Below are positions 37,279-47,012 of a stretch of 63,870 nucleotides of DNA, piece by piece. The position numbers and the translations under genes were made by a program. Under the pieces are notes generated by a model. The model saw nothing but the letters and a program-made list of their open reading frames with translations. It did no database searches and was not told where the DNA came from. Origin of the DNA: Desulfobacteraceae bacterium Eth-SRB2 (GTDB taxonomy: Bacteria > Desulfobacterota > Desulfobacteria > Desulfobacterales > UBA11574); NCBI GenBank assembly GCA_004193595.1, contig RPGQ01000002.1, positions 1 to 63,870 on the forward strand. Direction: 5' to 3'. Numbering within the stretch: the first letter of the stretch is position 1; each line of letters starts with the position of its first letter.

Positions 37279-38397
37279 ATGGAAGCAAAAATCTTTGATA
37301 TTATCAAGGCAATGGAGACAATTGCTCCAATCCGGCTTGCGGAAGAATGGGATAATGTCGGACTGCAGGTTGGGCAGAAGAACTGGCCGGTTCGAACGAT
37401 CTGGATTAGTCTGGACCCTGGCCCGGATGTGGTCAATGATGCCTGCAGAAATGGCGTTGACCTTTTAATTACCCATCATCCTCTTATATTTCATCCGTTA
37501 AGGTCTATCAATTTAAATACGTCTGTCGGTTCCATAATTCAAAAGGCAATTCGGCACCAAATGGCTATATTCTCGGCCCATACCAACCTGGACAATGCAA
37601 TTGACGGTTTGAACGATATACTTGCACAACGGATCGGTATTGAAAATCTGAAAGTGCTCGGGAAGGTCGGCGCCACAGAAAATTACAAACTGGTATTGTA
37701 TGTACCTGTGGCGTATGAACAAGAGATTTTAAATTCGATTTTTGAAACAAAGGCCGGTGAAATAGGTTCGTATACCTGCTGTTCGTTCAGAAACAAGGGT
37801 ACGGGTACCTATAGACCGGGATCTTCATCAAAACCGTTTGCCGGTAAAGTCGATGAAATTTCCCATGCCGATGAAATCAGAATCGAAACAGTTGTGCGAA
37901 AGAGTGATCTAAACAGCGTTATAGAACATGTAAGGAAAAATCATCCTTATGAGACCATGGCATATGATATATACCCACTGATAGAAAATGAAAATATGCA
38001 AGGTTCCGGCCGGATCGGAGATCTTGGTGAAAGCACAGAACTTATATCCTTTGCGCGATCAATTAAAAAAAAATTGGGGCTTAACTCATTAAAAATTGCA
38101 GGAAATCCTGATTTAACAGTAAACACGGCCGCGGTTTGTACGGGAAGCGGTTCAAGCCTAATGAACCATTTTATGTCATCCGGAGCCCAGGTTTATATCA
38201 GCGGAGATTTGCGGTATCACGATGCCAGAGCTGTAGAAGCCGCAAACCTTGGGCTTATCGATATCGGCCATTTTGCATCGGAGCATTTAATCGTGGATGT
38301 GCTTGCAGACCGACTTGAAAAGATTTTGTCTAAAAACGGGTTTCATGTAAAAGTTGAGGCATATGGACTTGAAAATGACCCGTTTACAATATTATAA
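37279..38397 (+). CDS. Nif3-like dinuclear metal-centre protein (DUF34)
   Basis: 372 residues. EEWDNVGLQVG at the start, THHPLIFHPLRSI (metal-binding His) and a C-terminal GSGSSLM...ISGDLRYHDA with IDIGHFASE, the second half of the metal site. The middle (about 130-240) holds the CutA-like insert of long Nif3 proteins. Probable role in metal or GTP-cyclohydrolase-related metabolism; the biochemical function of the family is not settled. Confidence 0.88.
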   Translation: MEAKIFDIIKAMETIAPIRLAEEWDNVGLQVGQKNWPVRTIWISLDPGPDVVNDACRNGVDLLITHHPLIFHPLRSINLNTSVGSIIQKAIRHQMAIFSAHTNLDNAIDGLNDILAQRIGIENLKVLGKVGATENYKLVLYVPVAYEQEILNSIFETKAGEIGSYTCCSFRNKGTGTYRPGSSSKPFAGKVDEISHADEIRIETVVRKSDLNSVIEHVRKNHPYETMAYDIYPLIENENMQGSGRIGDLGESTELISFARSIKKKLGLNSLKIAGNPDLTVNTAAVCTGSGSSLMNHFMSSGAQVYISGDLRYHDARAVEAANLGLIDIGHFASEHLIVDVLADRLEKILSKNGFHVKVEAYGLENDPFTIL

Positions 38398-38406
38398 TAT
38401 AATAAT

Positions 38407-38640
38407 GTAAGCGTTCACGGGTTCAAAGGTTCAGGGGTTCAAGGTTCCATTCTTGTCCCCGGGCTGCATTTGGGATGCGTATTTACGAGAAAATCGTCAG
38501 TTTAGTCAGTTCTAATCCAAAATTTGAAGCTAAATTGGCAATTACCTGGAAAAATGAACATTTGTAACGAGGACTTCGGATCTTCAATGCCTTTTTGCCC
38601 TTAACCCTGAACGTTGAACCCTGAACCTGTGAACGCTTAC
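38407..38640 (+). mobile_element. Family A element (234 bp)
   Basis: Ends GTAAGCGTTCACGGGTTCAA and GAACCTGTGAACGCTTAC. Same orientation as the copies at 44786, 55819 and 57180. No clear target duplication remains. Confidence 0.85.
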
Positions 38641-38780
38641 TTATCCCGATTGGAGTAATGGAGTGATGCCTGCTTGTGCCTTGCAATGGCAGGGGGAAGC
38701 GACACCTTAACCATAGGCAATTCAAACTTTAGTTCACTTTAGTCACTTTTCCGGCGTGTCCGGGTTGGGTATTGAACGAG

Positions 38781-39491
38781 ATGAAAGAACAGATTAATAT
38801 GCTTGTTAAGCTGCAGGGAATAGAGGCAGAAGCCGGGAGCATTAAATCAATGCTTAATGAAGCATACAGTAAGCTTGACGCTCTGGATGCCGGTCTCGTG
38901 GAGTTTGAACGAACCATAGAAGAACAAGAGTTTATTATTGATGAGTTGAAGAAACAGTATCGGGACTATGAATCTGATTCGCGAATAAATCTTGAGAGGG
39001 AAAAAAAGACTCAGGCAACGCTTAGATCTGTGAAAACAAATAGAGAGTATCAATCATTATTAAAGCAGATTGAAGAGGAAAAGGCTAAAAATTCCGAAAT
39101 TGAAGATAAGATGATAGAGTGCCTGGATCGCATGGATGAGACTGAAAAGATCATCGCAATGAAAAAGGAAGAATATTTAAAACTCTCCGATAGTGTAAGG
39201 AATCAAAAAGAGATCATAAAACAGGAATCGGAACAGGGGAGGATAAAGCTTTCGAAACTTGATAAAGACCGGGAGAAAGTTACCTGTGTGATAGATCCGG
39301 AATTAATGAAAAAGTACTTAGTGATAAAAAAACAAAATTCGGGAGGACTTGCGGTGGTACCGGTAAAGGATGCTCTATGTCTTGGATGTAATGTGAATCT
39401 TCCTCCCCAGTTGTATAATGAACTTTTTCTTGGCGACAGCTTGAAGTTTTGCCCCAATTGTCAGAGGATAATATACTTAAAAAACTCATAA
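38781..39491 (+). CDS. Coiled-coil C4-type zinc-ribbon protein (DUF164 family)
   Basis: 236 residues from the ATG at 38781; a TTG nine bases upstream is an alternative start. A long coiled coil (about 10-165) precedes the zinc ribbon with CLGC and CPNC pairs (about 200-228) and the conserved VNLPPQLYNEL. Found next to nif3 and RNase P RNA here, an arrangement I associate with deltaproteobacteria. Function unknown; a nucleic-acid-binding role is often proposed. Confidence 0.82.
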   Translation: MKEQINMLVKLQGIEAEAGSIKSMLNEAYSKLDALDAGLVEFERTIEEQEFIIDELKKQYRDYESDSRINLEREKKTQATLRSVKTNREYQSLLKQIEEEKAKNSEIEDKMIECLDRMDETEKIIAMKKEEYLKLSDSVRNQKEIIKQESEQGRIKLSKLDKDREKVTCVIDPELMKKYLVIKKQNSGGLAVVPVKDALCLGCNVNLPPQLYNELFLGDSLKFCPNCQRIIYLKNS

Positions 39492-39521
39492 TTTCATTTA
39501 CACGGATGATAGATAAAAACG

Positions 39522-39899
39522 GTCCGAGCAGCCCAGATGATCGCTGGATCATTGAAAAGATCCAGAGGAAAGTCCGAACACCATAGGGCAGGGTGCTTCA
39601 TAACGTGAAGTCGCGGCAACGTGAAGGAAAGTGCAACAGAAAATATACCGCCCCGCATTTAAGCGGGGTAAGGGTGAAAAGGTGCGGTAAGAGCGCACCA
39701 GTTCCCTGGGTGACCGGGGAAGCTTTGTAAACCCCACCCGGTGCAAGACCAAATAGGGGAGTGTTTGAGAGCGGCCCGTTCAAGCTCCCGGGTAGGTCGC
39801 AAGAGGTGCCCGGCAACGGGCATTCATAGATGAATGATCGTTATCCAGTCCGGGGCAACCCGCATTGGGCACAGAATTCGGCTTATTGGCTGCTCGGAC
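39522..39899 (+). ncRNA. rnpB: RNase P RNA (bacterial type A)
   Basis: The 5' and 3' ends pair (GTCCGAGCAGCC with GGCTGCTCGGAC). The universal GAGGAAAGTCCGAACACCAT core and the 3' ACAGAATTCGGCTTATTG are present, with GGTAAGGGTGAAAAGG and AAACCCCACCCGGTGCAAG in between. It is the catalytic RNA that matures tRNA 5' ends. Confidence 0.95.
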
Positions 39900-39918
39900 T
39901 TTACATACAAGTTAAATA

Positions 39919-40012
39919 GGACACAGATTTTCGCAGATATACACAGATATACACAGATATTATTATTATTTCTTAATTTAAGAATCTTAACAATCTGTGT
40001 TCATCTGTGTCC
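39919..40012. repeat. Inverted-repeat element downstream of rnpB
   Basis: GGACACAGAT and ATCTGTGTCC ends, with tandem ATACACAGAT units inside. Non-coding. Resembles the short ACACAGAT repeats scattered in many bacterial genomes. Confidence 0.65.
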
Positions 40013-40081
40013 AAAAAAGGAAATTCCTATACTCTAAATTTAAGATCTTTGTTTATGAAGACACCTGGTGAGGTGATGCAT

Positions 40082-40858
40082 ATGCTTCAGATAGAAGAGC
40101 TCAATGTCGAAGTCGGCGGAAAAACCATATTAAATAACGTTAATATGGAAATACCCAAAGGACAAACCCACATACTTTTCGGACCCAATGGATCCGGCAA
40201 GACCAGCCTGATGATGACCATTATGGGATTTTCCGGATATAACGTGGCCCATGGAAAAATTACGTTTAAAGGTGAAGATATCACTCGGATGCCAATAAAC
40301 GAGCGGGCCCGACTCGGTATTGGCGTTTCGTTTCAAAGACCTCCGACGATTAACGGCCTAACCACAAGAAATATTGTTGAAATCTGTGATGTAAATCGTT
40401 CAGTAGATGTTGATGAATTGGCAAAGGAGCTTAATTTTACCGATCTTCTTGACAGAGATGTAAACCGAGATTTTTCAGGGGGAGAAATAAAACGTTCCGA
40501 ACTGCTTCAGCTTATGGCCCAGCAGCCGGACCTTGTTCTTCTCGATGAGCCCGAATCAGGAGTTGACCTTGAAAGTATTGTTGTTATCGGTGATACCATC
40601 AATTCACTTTTGGGAAGGCAAATCAAATGTCCCCAGACCAGACCTCATAAAAAGGTAATCGGTGATCATGCAAAATCCGCACTTGTTATTACCCATACCG
40701 GACATATACTTGATTATATCACGGCGGACAAAGGTCAGGTTCTCTATAACGGAATTTTATGCTGTTCAAGAAACGCCAGAGAGATCCTAAAGTGGATCAG
40801 AGAATACGGATATGAGGAGTGCGTCAGATGTTCAAACGAGATAACGTCTTGGATATAA
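40082..40858 (+). CDS. sufC: SufC-type ABC ATPase of a minimal SUF system
   Basis: 258 residues from the ATG at 40082, seven bases after GGTGAGGTG; in-frame starts further upstream lack a ribosome site. Walker [11 protein letters not shown], a signature [10 protein letters not shown] and Walker [14 protein letters not shown] short insert (about [13 protein letters not shown]) before the switch His (THTGH) is unlike E. coli SufC. It powers Fe-S cluster assembly with the following scaffold gene, which overlaps it by 31 bases. Confidence 0.87.
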   Translation: MLQIEELNVEVGGKTILNNVNMEIPKGQTHILFGPNGSGKTSLMMTIMGFSGYNVAHGKITFKGEDITRMPINERARLGIGVSFQRPPTINGLTTRNIVEICDVNRSVDVDELAKELNFTDLLDRDVNRDFSGGEIKRSELLQLMAQQPDLVLLDEPESGVDLESIVVIGDTINSLLGRQIKCPQTRPHKKVIGDHAKSALVITHTGHILDYITADKGQVLYNGILCCSRNAREILKWIREYGYEECVRCSNEITSWI

Positions 40859-42003
40859 CTATTGAAAACTACAACGTTGATGCAAAAGATCATGCCTATG
40901 TTGAAAAGTTATCACAGATTGAGCCAACAGATGCAAAGCAGCTTTTAGACGTTGGTGTGGATATTGATGAAAATACTCGTATAGGCACCTTTATTCAAAA
41001 AGACAATTCCGTGATACACTGCAAAACCAGTCAGGAGGGTATCGAAGTCATGGGCATATCCCAGGCCCGGGAAAAACACGCATGGCTTTCAGATTATATG
41101 TGGAAAAACATATCTCCGGATACCGACAAATTTACCATAGAGGCCAATAAAAGTTCACACCAGGGTTACTTTATTCATGCCCTTGCCGGTGTTAAAACAA
41201 AAGACCCGATCCAATCCTGTTTATATATTGCCAAAGAAGGATTTTCACAAAATGTTCATAATATCGTAGTTGCGGAACAAGAATCGGAGCTGCATATCAT
41301 TACCGGATGTGCAACCGCTCCTCACCTGGTATCAGGCCTGCATATAGGAATTTCTGAATTTTATGTAAAAAAAGGCGCCAAGCTCACGTTTACCATGATT
41401 CATGACTGGGGGGAAAAGATCAATGTCCGACCCAGAACTGTTATCCGGGTTGAGGAAGGCGGAACAATCATCTCTAATTATATTTGCTTAAAACCCGTGG
41501 GGTCTCTTCAGATGTTTCCCACCACACATTTAAACGGAAAGGGGGCTGTTGCTCGATTTAACAGTGTTCTTGTGGCAGGACCGGGGAGTTTTCTGGATGT
41601 GGGTTCACGGATTGTGTTGAATGCCCCTGACACCCGCGCCGAGATAATATCGCGCGGAATTTCATCAGGAGGATCAATCATTGCCCGTGGTGATCTTGTG
41701 GGCAAAGTTGCCGGTATTAAAGCACACCTGGAGTGTAACGGTTTGATATTAAATGACGGGCTTATGCAGGCTGTTCCGGAGCTTTCCGGATACGTTCCCG
41801 GAGTGGAAATGTCTCACGAAGCTGCTGTGGGTAAAATCGATCAGCAGGAAATAGAGTATCTAATGGCAAGGGGTCTTGATGAGGAAGAGGCAATATCTAC
41901 AATTGTACGAGGGTTTTTAAATGTGGACATCGAAGGATTGCCCGCCGATTTGAAAAAGAAACTCGACGAGACGATTTCTGAAACCCAAAAGGAAATGATG
42001 TAG
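40828..42003 (+). CDS. sufB: SufB/SufD-like Fe-S cluster scaffold
   Basis: 391 residues. ATG at 40828 with GAGGAG eight bases upstream, inside the end of sufC. A right-handed beta-helix core and the conserved C-terminal [22 protein letters not shown] are visible. It is the only SufB/SufD-type protein in the cluster, and no SufS, SufE or SufU is adjacent, which matches the two-gene SufCB-like system found in many anaerobes. Partner of the SufC ATPase. Confidence 0.87.
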   Translation: MFKRDNVLDITIENYNVDAKDHAYVEKLSQIEPTDAKQLLDVGVDIDENTRIGTFIQKDNSVIHCKTSQEGIEVMGISQAREKHAWLSDYMWKNISPDTDKFTIEANKSSHQGYFIHALAGVKTKDPIQSCLYIAKEGFSQNVHNIVVAEQESELHIITGCATAPHLVSGLHIGISEFYVKKGAKLTFTMIHDWGEKINVRPRTVIRVEEGGTIISNYICLKPVGSLQMFPTTHLNGKGAVARFNSVLVAGPGSFLDVGSRIVLNAPDTRAEIISRGISSGGSIIARGDLVGKVAGIKAHLECNGLILNDGLMQAVPELSGYVPGVEMSHEAAVGKIDQQEIEYLMARGLDEEEAISTIVRGFLNVDIEGLPADLKKKLDETISETQKEMM

Positions 42004-42006
42004 ATC

Positions 42007-43317
42007 ATGAAATTTCAGAAAACGGTTTGCGACATCTCTTTTGCGGAGAAAGTTAGGATATTTTCTCACGATTATTTGAAAGCGTGTATCTATATTTCAA
42101 ATTTTGCTTCTTCCCGGTATCTTTTTACCAAAAAGCTTTTTTCAGAGCTGATAGCCACTTCCCAGGTTCTGGAAGACTTCCTTGATTTTCACGGTGCTAA
42201 AAACAACAAGGAATGGTTTTTTTACAGGGAGCTTTCCGCTGCCGTCAGGCATCTAAGCCTTGGAGGGTACTCGCAGACACATATTTTAAATCGTCTCGAT
42301 TTCTATGGTCTCCCGGATACTAAGATTTTTGAAAACCAAGGCACTTCTACGCTTTATTTTATAAGAAAAAGTATAATGAAATTGGCCCCGATTATACTGA
42401 ATGAGGCCCGCCGGCTTAATATTTCCATACCTGACGAGAGTTATGATATGGCTGAATTCCCCGGTATTATAACCGGCGAGATGCTCAATTATGATATTGA
42501 TGATACGGATAAGGACCAACAGAAAAAGCATATCGTTAAAATTGCAAGTGAATTTTTAAGCATCGCTGCAACTTTTGATCATCTCAAATTTTATGAGCCA
42601 TATGATTTCCAAGAGATATTGAAGGTTGTACCGGAAAAAGTCAATGAAGTGAATATGAGGCGTTTTGAAATGCTTGTGCATAACCTTCAATCTTCTTTTG
42701 ATACATATGTGATCCACGGCGGATACCGGTTTGGCAATAGAAAGCTCAAAGATTTACGGGGTTATTTTTCGGTTGTATTTCACCTTCTTCAAATGATCGG
42801 CAGGCTGTTACATTTTTATGAGCGGCATTTACATAAAGCAGGATATAAAAATATTTACAAAAAAGTTCAGGATCGATTATCCGCCATGATTGATCCGGAA
42901 GAGCTTCTTGACCGAACCATTAATTACGGATTCTACTATGTCTGCCACTTTCTTACAACCGGTAAAGAACTGGCCCGGGAAATACTCAATGAAAATATTG
43001 AGCGTTCTTCTATTAAAGTGGGTGTTCCTGTAAAGCTCGGCTTCCACAGTAGGCCCAGCCTTTTAGTGGCAAAAACCGTTCAACACTATGGGGGGCAAGT
43101 GGAACTCTGTGTGGGCCAAGATCGGTTTGATGCCAGCAGTGTTCTGGATATTCAATGGGCAGGGGGCAAGATACAGAAAGAAAACATTATCGAAGTTACT
43201 TTTGAAGGTGACACCCGGGCATTAAAGGATATTGAAATCCTTGCAAGTGTCAATTACGGTGAAGATACAATGGGAAAAGGTATTTCACTTCCCAAGGAAC
43301 TGAAATACCTGAAATGA
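42007..43317 (+). CDS. HPr-like phosphocarrier domain fused to a large helical domain
   Basis: 436 residues starting 3 bases after sufB. Residues about 1-335 are helical and unrecognised. Residues about 338-430 form an HPr-like domain (VPVKLGFHSRPSLLVAKTV) with the phosphorylatable His in GFHSRPS. HPr proteins normally have about 85 residues, so the long N-terminal part is unusual. No PTS enzymes are nearby. The position after sufCB suggests co-transcription; a regulatory rather than sugar-transport role is inferred. Confidence 0.7.
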   Translation: MKFQKTVCDISFAEKVRIFSHDYLKACIYISNFASSRYLFTKKLFSELIATSQVLEDFLDFHGAKNNKEWFFYRELSAAVRHLSLGGYSQTHILNRLDFYGLPDTKIFENQGTSTLYFIRKSIMKLAPIILNEARRLNISIPDESYDMAEFPGIITGEMLNYDIDDTDKDQQKKHIVKIASEFLSIAATFDHLKFYEPYDFQEILKVVPEKVNEVNMRRFEMLVHNLQSSFDTYVIHGGYRFGNRKLKDLRGYFSVVFHLLQMIGRLLHFYERHLHKAGYKNIYKKVQDRLSAMIDPEELLDRTINYGFYYVCHFLTTGKELAREILNENIERSSIKVGVPVKLGFHSRPSLLVAKTVQHYGGQVELCVGQDRFDASSVLDIQWAGGKIQKENIIEVTFEGDTRALKDIEILASVNYGEDTMGKGISLPKELKYLK

Positions 43318-43430
43318 TGTTTCATTATTCTTAGAACTTGTTGGATTTAAAAAGGGTTTTAGGGGGTTGGCTTTTTTTGCTTATACATGGTCCCAGTGAA
43401 ATAGAAAAAAAGTTTCACGGGATAAAAATA

Positions 43431-43551
43431 ATGGAATGTTGGAATGCTGGAATAATGGGTTAATGGTAAAGTTTGTGTCGGCGATAAGATAAAAATGAAT
43501 AATATCCTTTAAAAAACAATCTTCCAGTATTCCACTATTCCATTATTCCAT
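43431..43551. repeat. Family C repeat (121 bp)
   Basis: ATGGAATGTTGGAATGCTGG on the left and the inverse type (CCACTATTCCATTATTCCAT) on the right, around an AT-rich middle. Lies upstream of ispD. Confidence 0.65.
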
Positions 43552-43627
43552 ATTTGAGACAAGTGTTCAAACCTCAAAAAATGCCATATATTTTCATTAA
43601 GTTATAGAAATTCCGAAACGGCATATT

Positions 43628-44347
43628 ATGGTTTCTGCAATTATTGTTGCTGCCGGCAAAGGCATCCGGATGAATGACAAAACCCGGAAGCAGTACCTGG
43701 ACCTTGCGGGCCGACCGATTTTGGCTCATTCGGTAATAGCGTTTGATGCATGTGATCTGATAGATAAAATCTTTCTTGTTATCCCCAAAGAAGATATTGA
43801 ATATTGCCGAAATAATATAATTCCCTTGCTGGAGCTTAAAAACGGGCTTGATCTTATACCTGGCGGTGAAGAGCGCCAGAATTCAGTATATAATGCACTT
43901 CAAGCCATGGATAAAAAGACCCGTACGGTCGTTGTCCATGACGGCGTTCGTCCTTTTATTCAGCCTGAAAAACTGGAGTCGTGTATCCTTGGCGCAAGAA
44001 AATTCGGTGCATGTATCCTTGGCATACCTGCCGGCGATACTATTAAGTGTGTCGGTAAATCGGGCTTTATTAAAAAAACACTTTCAAGAGAAAACATCTG
44101 GCTTGCCCAAACCCCCCAGGCATTTAAATATGAATTGATCAAAAAAGCCCATGAAACTGCACGGCATGATGGATATACCGGTTCTGACGATTCATTGCTT
44201 GTGGAACGACTGGGGATAGACGTAAGAATTATTAAGGGTGGCAAAGACAATATAAAGATTACTGTCCGGGAAGACCTGGTTGTTGCACGGGCTATTCTTG
44301 GTGCAATTTTTAATGAAATGTCGAAGTCTGAGTTTAAGGATTTGTGA
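43628..44347 (+). CDS. ispD: 2-C-methyl-D-erythritol 4-phosphate cytidylyltransferase
   Basis: 239 residues. Transfers CMP to methylerythritol phosphate in the non-mevalonate isoprenoid pathway. IIVAAGKGIRM with KQYLDLAGRPIL at the N-terminus, VVHDGVRPF and QTPQAFKYELI later, all nucleotide/substrate-binding motifs of IspD. Standard length. Its TGA overlaps the ATG of the next gene by one base (TGATG). Confidence 0.93.
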   Translation: MVSAIIVAAGKGIRMNDKTRKQYLDLAGRPILAHSVIAFDACDLIDKIFLVIPKEDIEYCRNNIIPLLELKNGLDLIPGGEERQNSVYNALQAMDKKTRTVVVHDGVRPFIQPEKLESCILGARKFGACILGIPAGDTIKCVGKSGFIKKTLSRENIWLAQTPQAFKYELIKKAHETARHDGYTGSDDSLLVERLGIDVRIIKGGKDNIKITVREDLVVARAILGAIFNEMSKSEFKDL

Positions 44348-44661
44348 TGCCTATTTATGAATACGAACACTTAAAAAAAACATGCTCACTGGGCAAAGTA
44401 TTTGATGTGAAGCAGTCGATTAAAGACAAATCACTGATGCAATGCCCCAACTGTGGTGGGCCGGTGCGAAAACTCATTTCTCGTAGCAATATCAGCACAC
44501 CTAAAACCAACAGCGAACTGCGCGACCTTGGTTTTACCAAGCTTGTAAAAAGAGATGACGGCGTTTATGAGAATGTAACGGCTCGTGATGGTGATAGTCG
44601 CATGGTCATCCGGGGTAAATCCGAAACCCTGCCGGATTTGAAAAAAACGATTAGAGATTGA
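44347..44661 (+). CDS. FmdB-like zinc-ribbon protein with one missing Cys pair
   Basis: 104 residues, starting in the ispD stop. The opening MPIYEYEH matches FmdB, but the usual first CxxC is replaced by EHLKKTC, leaving a single Cys, while the second pair CPNCGGPVRKL is kept. A functional four-Cys site is therefore doubtful. The C-terminal part (about 50-104) is charged and unrecognised. Confidence 0.7.
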   Translation: MPIYEYEHLKKTCSLGKVFDVKQSIKDKSLMQCPNCGGPVRKLISRSNISTPKTNSELRDLGFTKLVKRDDGVYENVTARDGDSRMVIRGKSETLPDLKKTIRD

Positions 44662-44746
44662 TTACCTCGTAAAAAGTAGAATTCGTCACGTTTTAGTTTC
44701 TTAAAGTTGAATTTTGTGCATTTTGTGGCAAAAAAAGTTTGATCAC

Positions 44747-45057
44747 ACCACGAAGTACACGAAGAGCACGAAGGTTATATATTTTGTAAGCGTTCACGGG
44801 TTCAAAGGTTCAGGGGTTCAAGGTTCCATTCTTATCCCCGGACTGCATTTGGAATGCGTATTTACGAGAAAAGCGTCATTTTCGTTAGTCCTAATCCAAA
44901 ATTTGAAGTTAAATTTGCAATTACCTGGGAAAATGAACATTTGTAACGAGGACTTCGGATCTTAAATGCCTTTTTGTCCTTAACCCTGAACGTTGAACCC
45001 TGAACCTGTGAACGGTTACTATATTTTATTCTTCTTCTCCTTCGTGATCTTCGTGGT
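44747..45057. repeat. CACGAAG inverted-repeat element split by a family A insertion
   Basis: ACCACGAAGTACACGAAG on the left and CTTCGTGATCTTCGTGGT on the right face each other. The family A element at 44786-45019 with its 8-bp duplication lies between them. Confidence 0.7.
44786..45019 (+). mobile_element. Family A element (234 bp), nested
   Basis: Flanked by an exact TATATTTT duplication (44778-44785 and 45020-45027). Ends GTAAGCGTTCAC and GTGAACGGTTAC. It interrupts the CACGAAG repeat, which is direct evidence that family A moves. Confidence 0.88.
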
Positions 45058-45385
45058 AAAAATAAAACCGAACTTTGTTCAGAGAAAGGATGCACAAAAA
45101 AATGTGCATCATGCCCAGATTACTGTGCTTATTTATAAATAATTTAAAGAAGTTCTGCTCCTCGCATTTATCCAATATGCTTCAAAAGAAGTTTTTTTAA
45201 AAAATTTAAAAAAGATTAACAATCCCCATTAGATAAAAAATTTCTTATGGATAGGGGCATAAAGCGCCCTATCCGCCAATTTTTGTTTTCACCATTGACT
45301 CATATAATTTAAAATATGATAAATCTTATAACCCTCTGAATTCAAATGCTTTATAATGGAAACAATTTGTGAAATCATAATGAAA

Positions 45386-45497
45386 AAATGGAATCCTGGA
45401 ATATCGGGGGTAAGGGCGGCAATAAACCATTTTAATTGTAAAAAACTCCTTCAAACCCATCATTCCATTGCTCCATCATTCCATTATTCCAATTGGG
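45386..45497. repeat. Family C repeat
   Basis: AATGGAATCCTGGAATATCG on the left and CCATCATTCCATTATTCCAA on the right. Middle similar to the copy at 53282 (shared AATAAACCATTTTAATT). Confidence 0.6.
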
Positions 45498-45615
45498 ACG
45501 AAGCCCCTAACTTCTTTCTGGCATGATTCTTGGAGTAGCCTTTTCTCGGTCAGGGATTTCCCCGAACCTGATTTGAGTTTTTATTAACAACTATTAATCA
45601 AGAAAGGAGGAAACA

Positions 45616-45897
45616 ATGTCAAAGGCAAAAAAGGGGTTAATTTTGTGTATTGCAGTGGTAATGGTTATGGCATTTAGTGTGCCGTCTTGGTCTGGGAATA
45701 CAGGAAAGATTAATCTTAACAAAGCAACAGCGGCAGAACTTATTCAGCTAAAAGGGATAGGTCAAAAATACGCAGAGAGAATTGTAGAATTCCGTGAGAA
45801 AAATGGACCTTTCAAAAAAACAGAAGATCTAATGAATGTTCCGGGTGTCGGTCCCAAGATCTGGGAAAAGAACAAAGACAGGATTGTTGTGGAATAA
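45616..45897 (+). CDS. ComEA-like helix-hairpin-helix protein
   Basis: 93 residues, ATG at 45616 with AAAGGAGG upstream. A signal peptide or signal anchor (1-26, ending VPSWSG), then two HhH motifs: INLNKATAAELIQLKGIG and the matching LMNVPGVGPKIWEKNK. Exported DNA-binding protein of the kind that takes up DNA in competence; the short form lacks the SLBB domain of ComEA from Gram-positives. Confidence 0.85.
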   Translation: MSKAKKGLILCIAVVMVMAFSVPSWSGNTGKINLNKATAAELIQLKGIGQKYAERIVEFREKNGPFKKTEDLMNVPGVGPKIWEKNKDRIVVE

Positions 45898-45910
45898 TAA
45901 TATGAAATCT

Positions 45911-45951
45911 GCGTAGTCAACCATTCCATATATGTGTGTAGTTGACTACGC
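45911..45951. repeat. Perfect 11-bp inverted repeat
   Basis: GCGTAGTCAAC and GTTGACTACGC flank a 19-base spacer, 24 bases before the ERCC4 nuclease start. No T-run follows, so an operator or mRNA structure is more likely than a terminator. Confidence 0.55.
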
Positions 45952-45974
45952 ACACAACATATGGGGCTATTTTA

Positions 45975-46607
45975 TTGAAGATTATAGTGGATTATCGCGA
46001 AAAGGCATCCGGGTTTATCGATTTACTCAAAAATGAAGGCTGTTTTATTGAGGTAAAGAAGGTCTCTCACGGGGATTATATTATTAATGAAGCAATAACC
46101 ATAGAACGAAAAACTGCCAAGGATTTTCTCATATTGATCATTGACGGGCGCTTATTTAAGCAACTTTCAAAGCTGAAAGAGTTTTGTAAGAATCCGATTC
46201 TTATTATTGAGGGTAATCCTTACAATACAGATCTCAAATTTAACAGAATGGCAATTAAAGGAGCCCTTATATCTGCTGAAGCCGTATGGTATATTCCTAT
46301 TATTTTTTCTCGTTCTAAAGAGGATACTAAAGATATTTTTATGCTAATAGGTAAGCAGATTGAATCCTATATCGATGTTGTACCGTTACGTGGCGGTTAT
46401 CGTCCCAAGAGATTAAAGTCAAAACAGTTGTATTTATTGCAGGGACTGCCTCAGATAGGCCCTATGCTTGCAAAGCGATTGCTAAAATATTTTAAATCTG
46501 TTTTTAATGTTATGAATGCATCTGTTCAAGATTTGACAGAAATTGATGGAATCGGAAGGGTTTCTGCTGAGAAAATCAGAAAGGTTTTGGATACAGAAGT
46601 TTTATGA
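45975..46607 (+). CDS. ERCC4-type nuclease with HhH domain
   Basis: 210 residues from the TTG at 45975, eight bases after GGGG, giving MKIIVDYREK, the usual start of this family; an in-frame TTG at 45942 lies in the inverted repeat. ERCC4 nuclease motif IERKTAKDFL (the ERKxxxD metal-binding signature) at about 45-54, then a tandem HhH region (LPQIGPMLAKRLLKYF; IDGIGRVSAEKI). A XPF/Mus81-type structure-specific nuclease of archaeal-like layout. Next to comEA, both DNA-metabolism genes. Confidence 0.85.
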   Translation: MKIIVDYREKASGFIDLLKNEGCFIEVKKVSHGDYIINEAITIERKTAKDFLILIIDGRLFKQLSKLKEFCKNPILIIEGNPYNTDLKFNRMAIKGALISAEAVWYIPIIFSRSKEDTKDIFMLIGKQIESYIDVVPLRGGYRPKRLKSKQLYLLQGLPQIGPMLAKRLLKYFKSVFNVMNASVQDLTEIDGIGRVSAEKIRKVLDTEVL

Positions 46608-46909
46608 ACTACATTTCAAATATATTTTTTTATTAAAATTCCATAGCACTGATATTCAAACTAACCGGTTTGTTAACCAGATTCGACTTACAGCAGGGAA
46701 TTTAAAATTTTGATTTTATTTTTTGCTTGACATTCCTCTCCAAAATGTGTTCAACTGCTGAACACTCGAAAGATGATCGTCCTCCCACTAAATTAATATA
46801 AAAATATATGGATTACAGGGCATTACTTAATAAAGCTTAATGTGATTTACTAAGCGGAGCCTTGTGCTCGGACTATAAACATTCCACAACTCCACATTGC
46901 AATAACTAA
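46608..46909. other. Intergenic region before the family B end
   Basis: AT-rich; nothing recognisable. Confidence 0.35.
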
Positions 46910-46945
46910 GAGACCTTTGAAAAACGTTCAATTTTGCCTGCCCGG
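46910..46945. repeat. Solitary family B end
   Basis: GAGACCTTTGAAAAACGTTC matches the left end of the family B elements; no matching right end is found before the family A element at 47013. Confidence 0.5.
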
Positions 46946-47012
46946 TTAAATTCGTATTTTATATTTAACCGGGGTTTCACTAAAAGTTCTCCACGACCCC
47001 ATAACAACTATC

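Larger units (their letters stand above)
44662..45615. other. Repeat-rich intergenic region
   Basis: Holds a CTCGTAAAAAGT remnant of family E (44666), a CACGAAG repeat (44747-45057) with a family A element nested in it, an AT-rich stretch, and a family C repeat (45386-45497). No gene is supported; frames over the family A element are repeat artefacts. Confidence 0.5.

Noticed and set aside
45942..45974. Longer start of the ERCC4 nuclease at TTG 45942
   Set aside because: It lies within the inverted repeat and adds residues outside the conserved KIIVDYREK opening.
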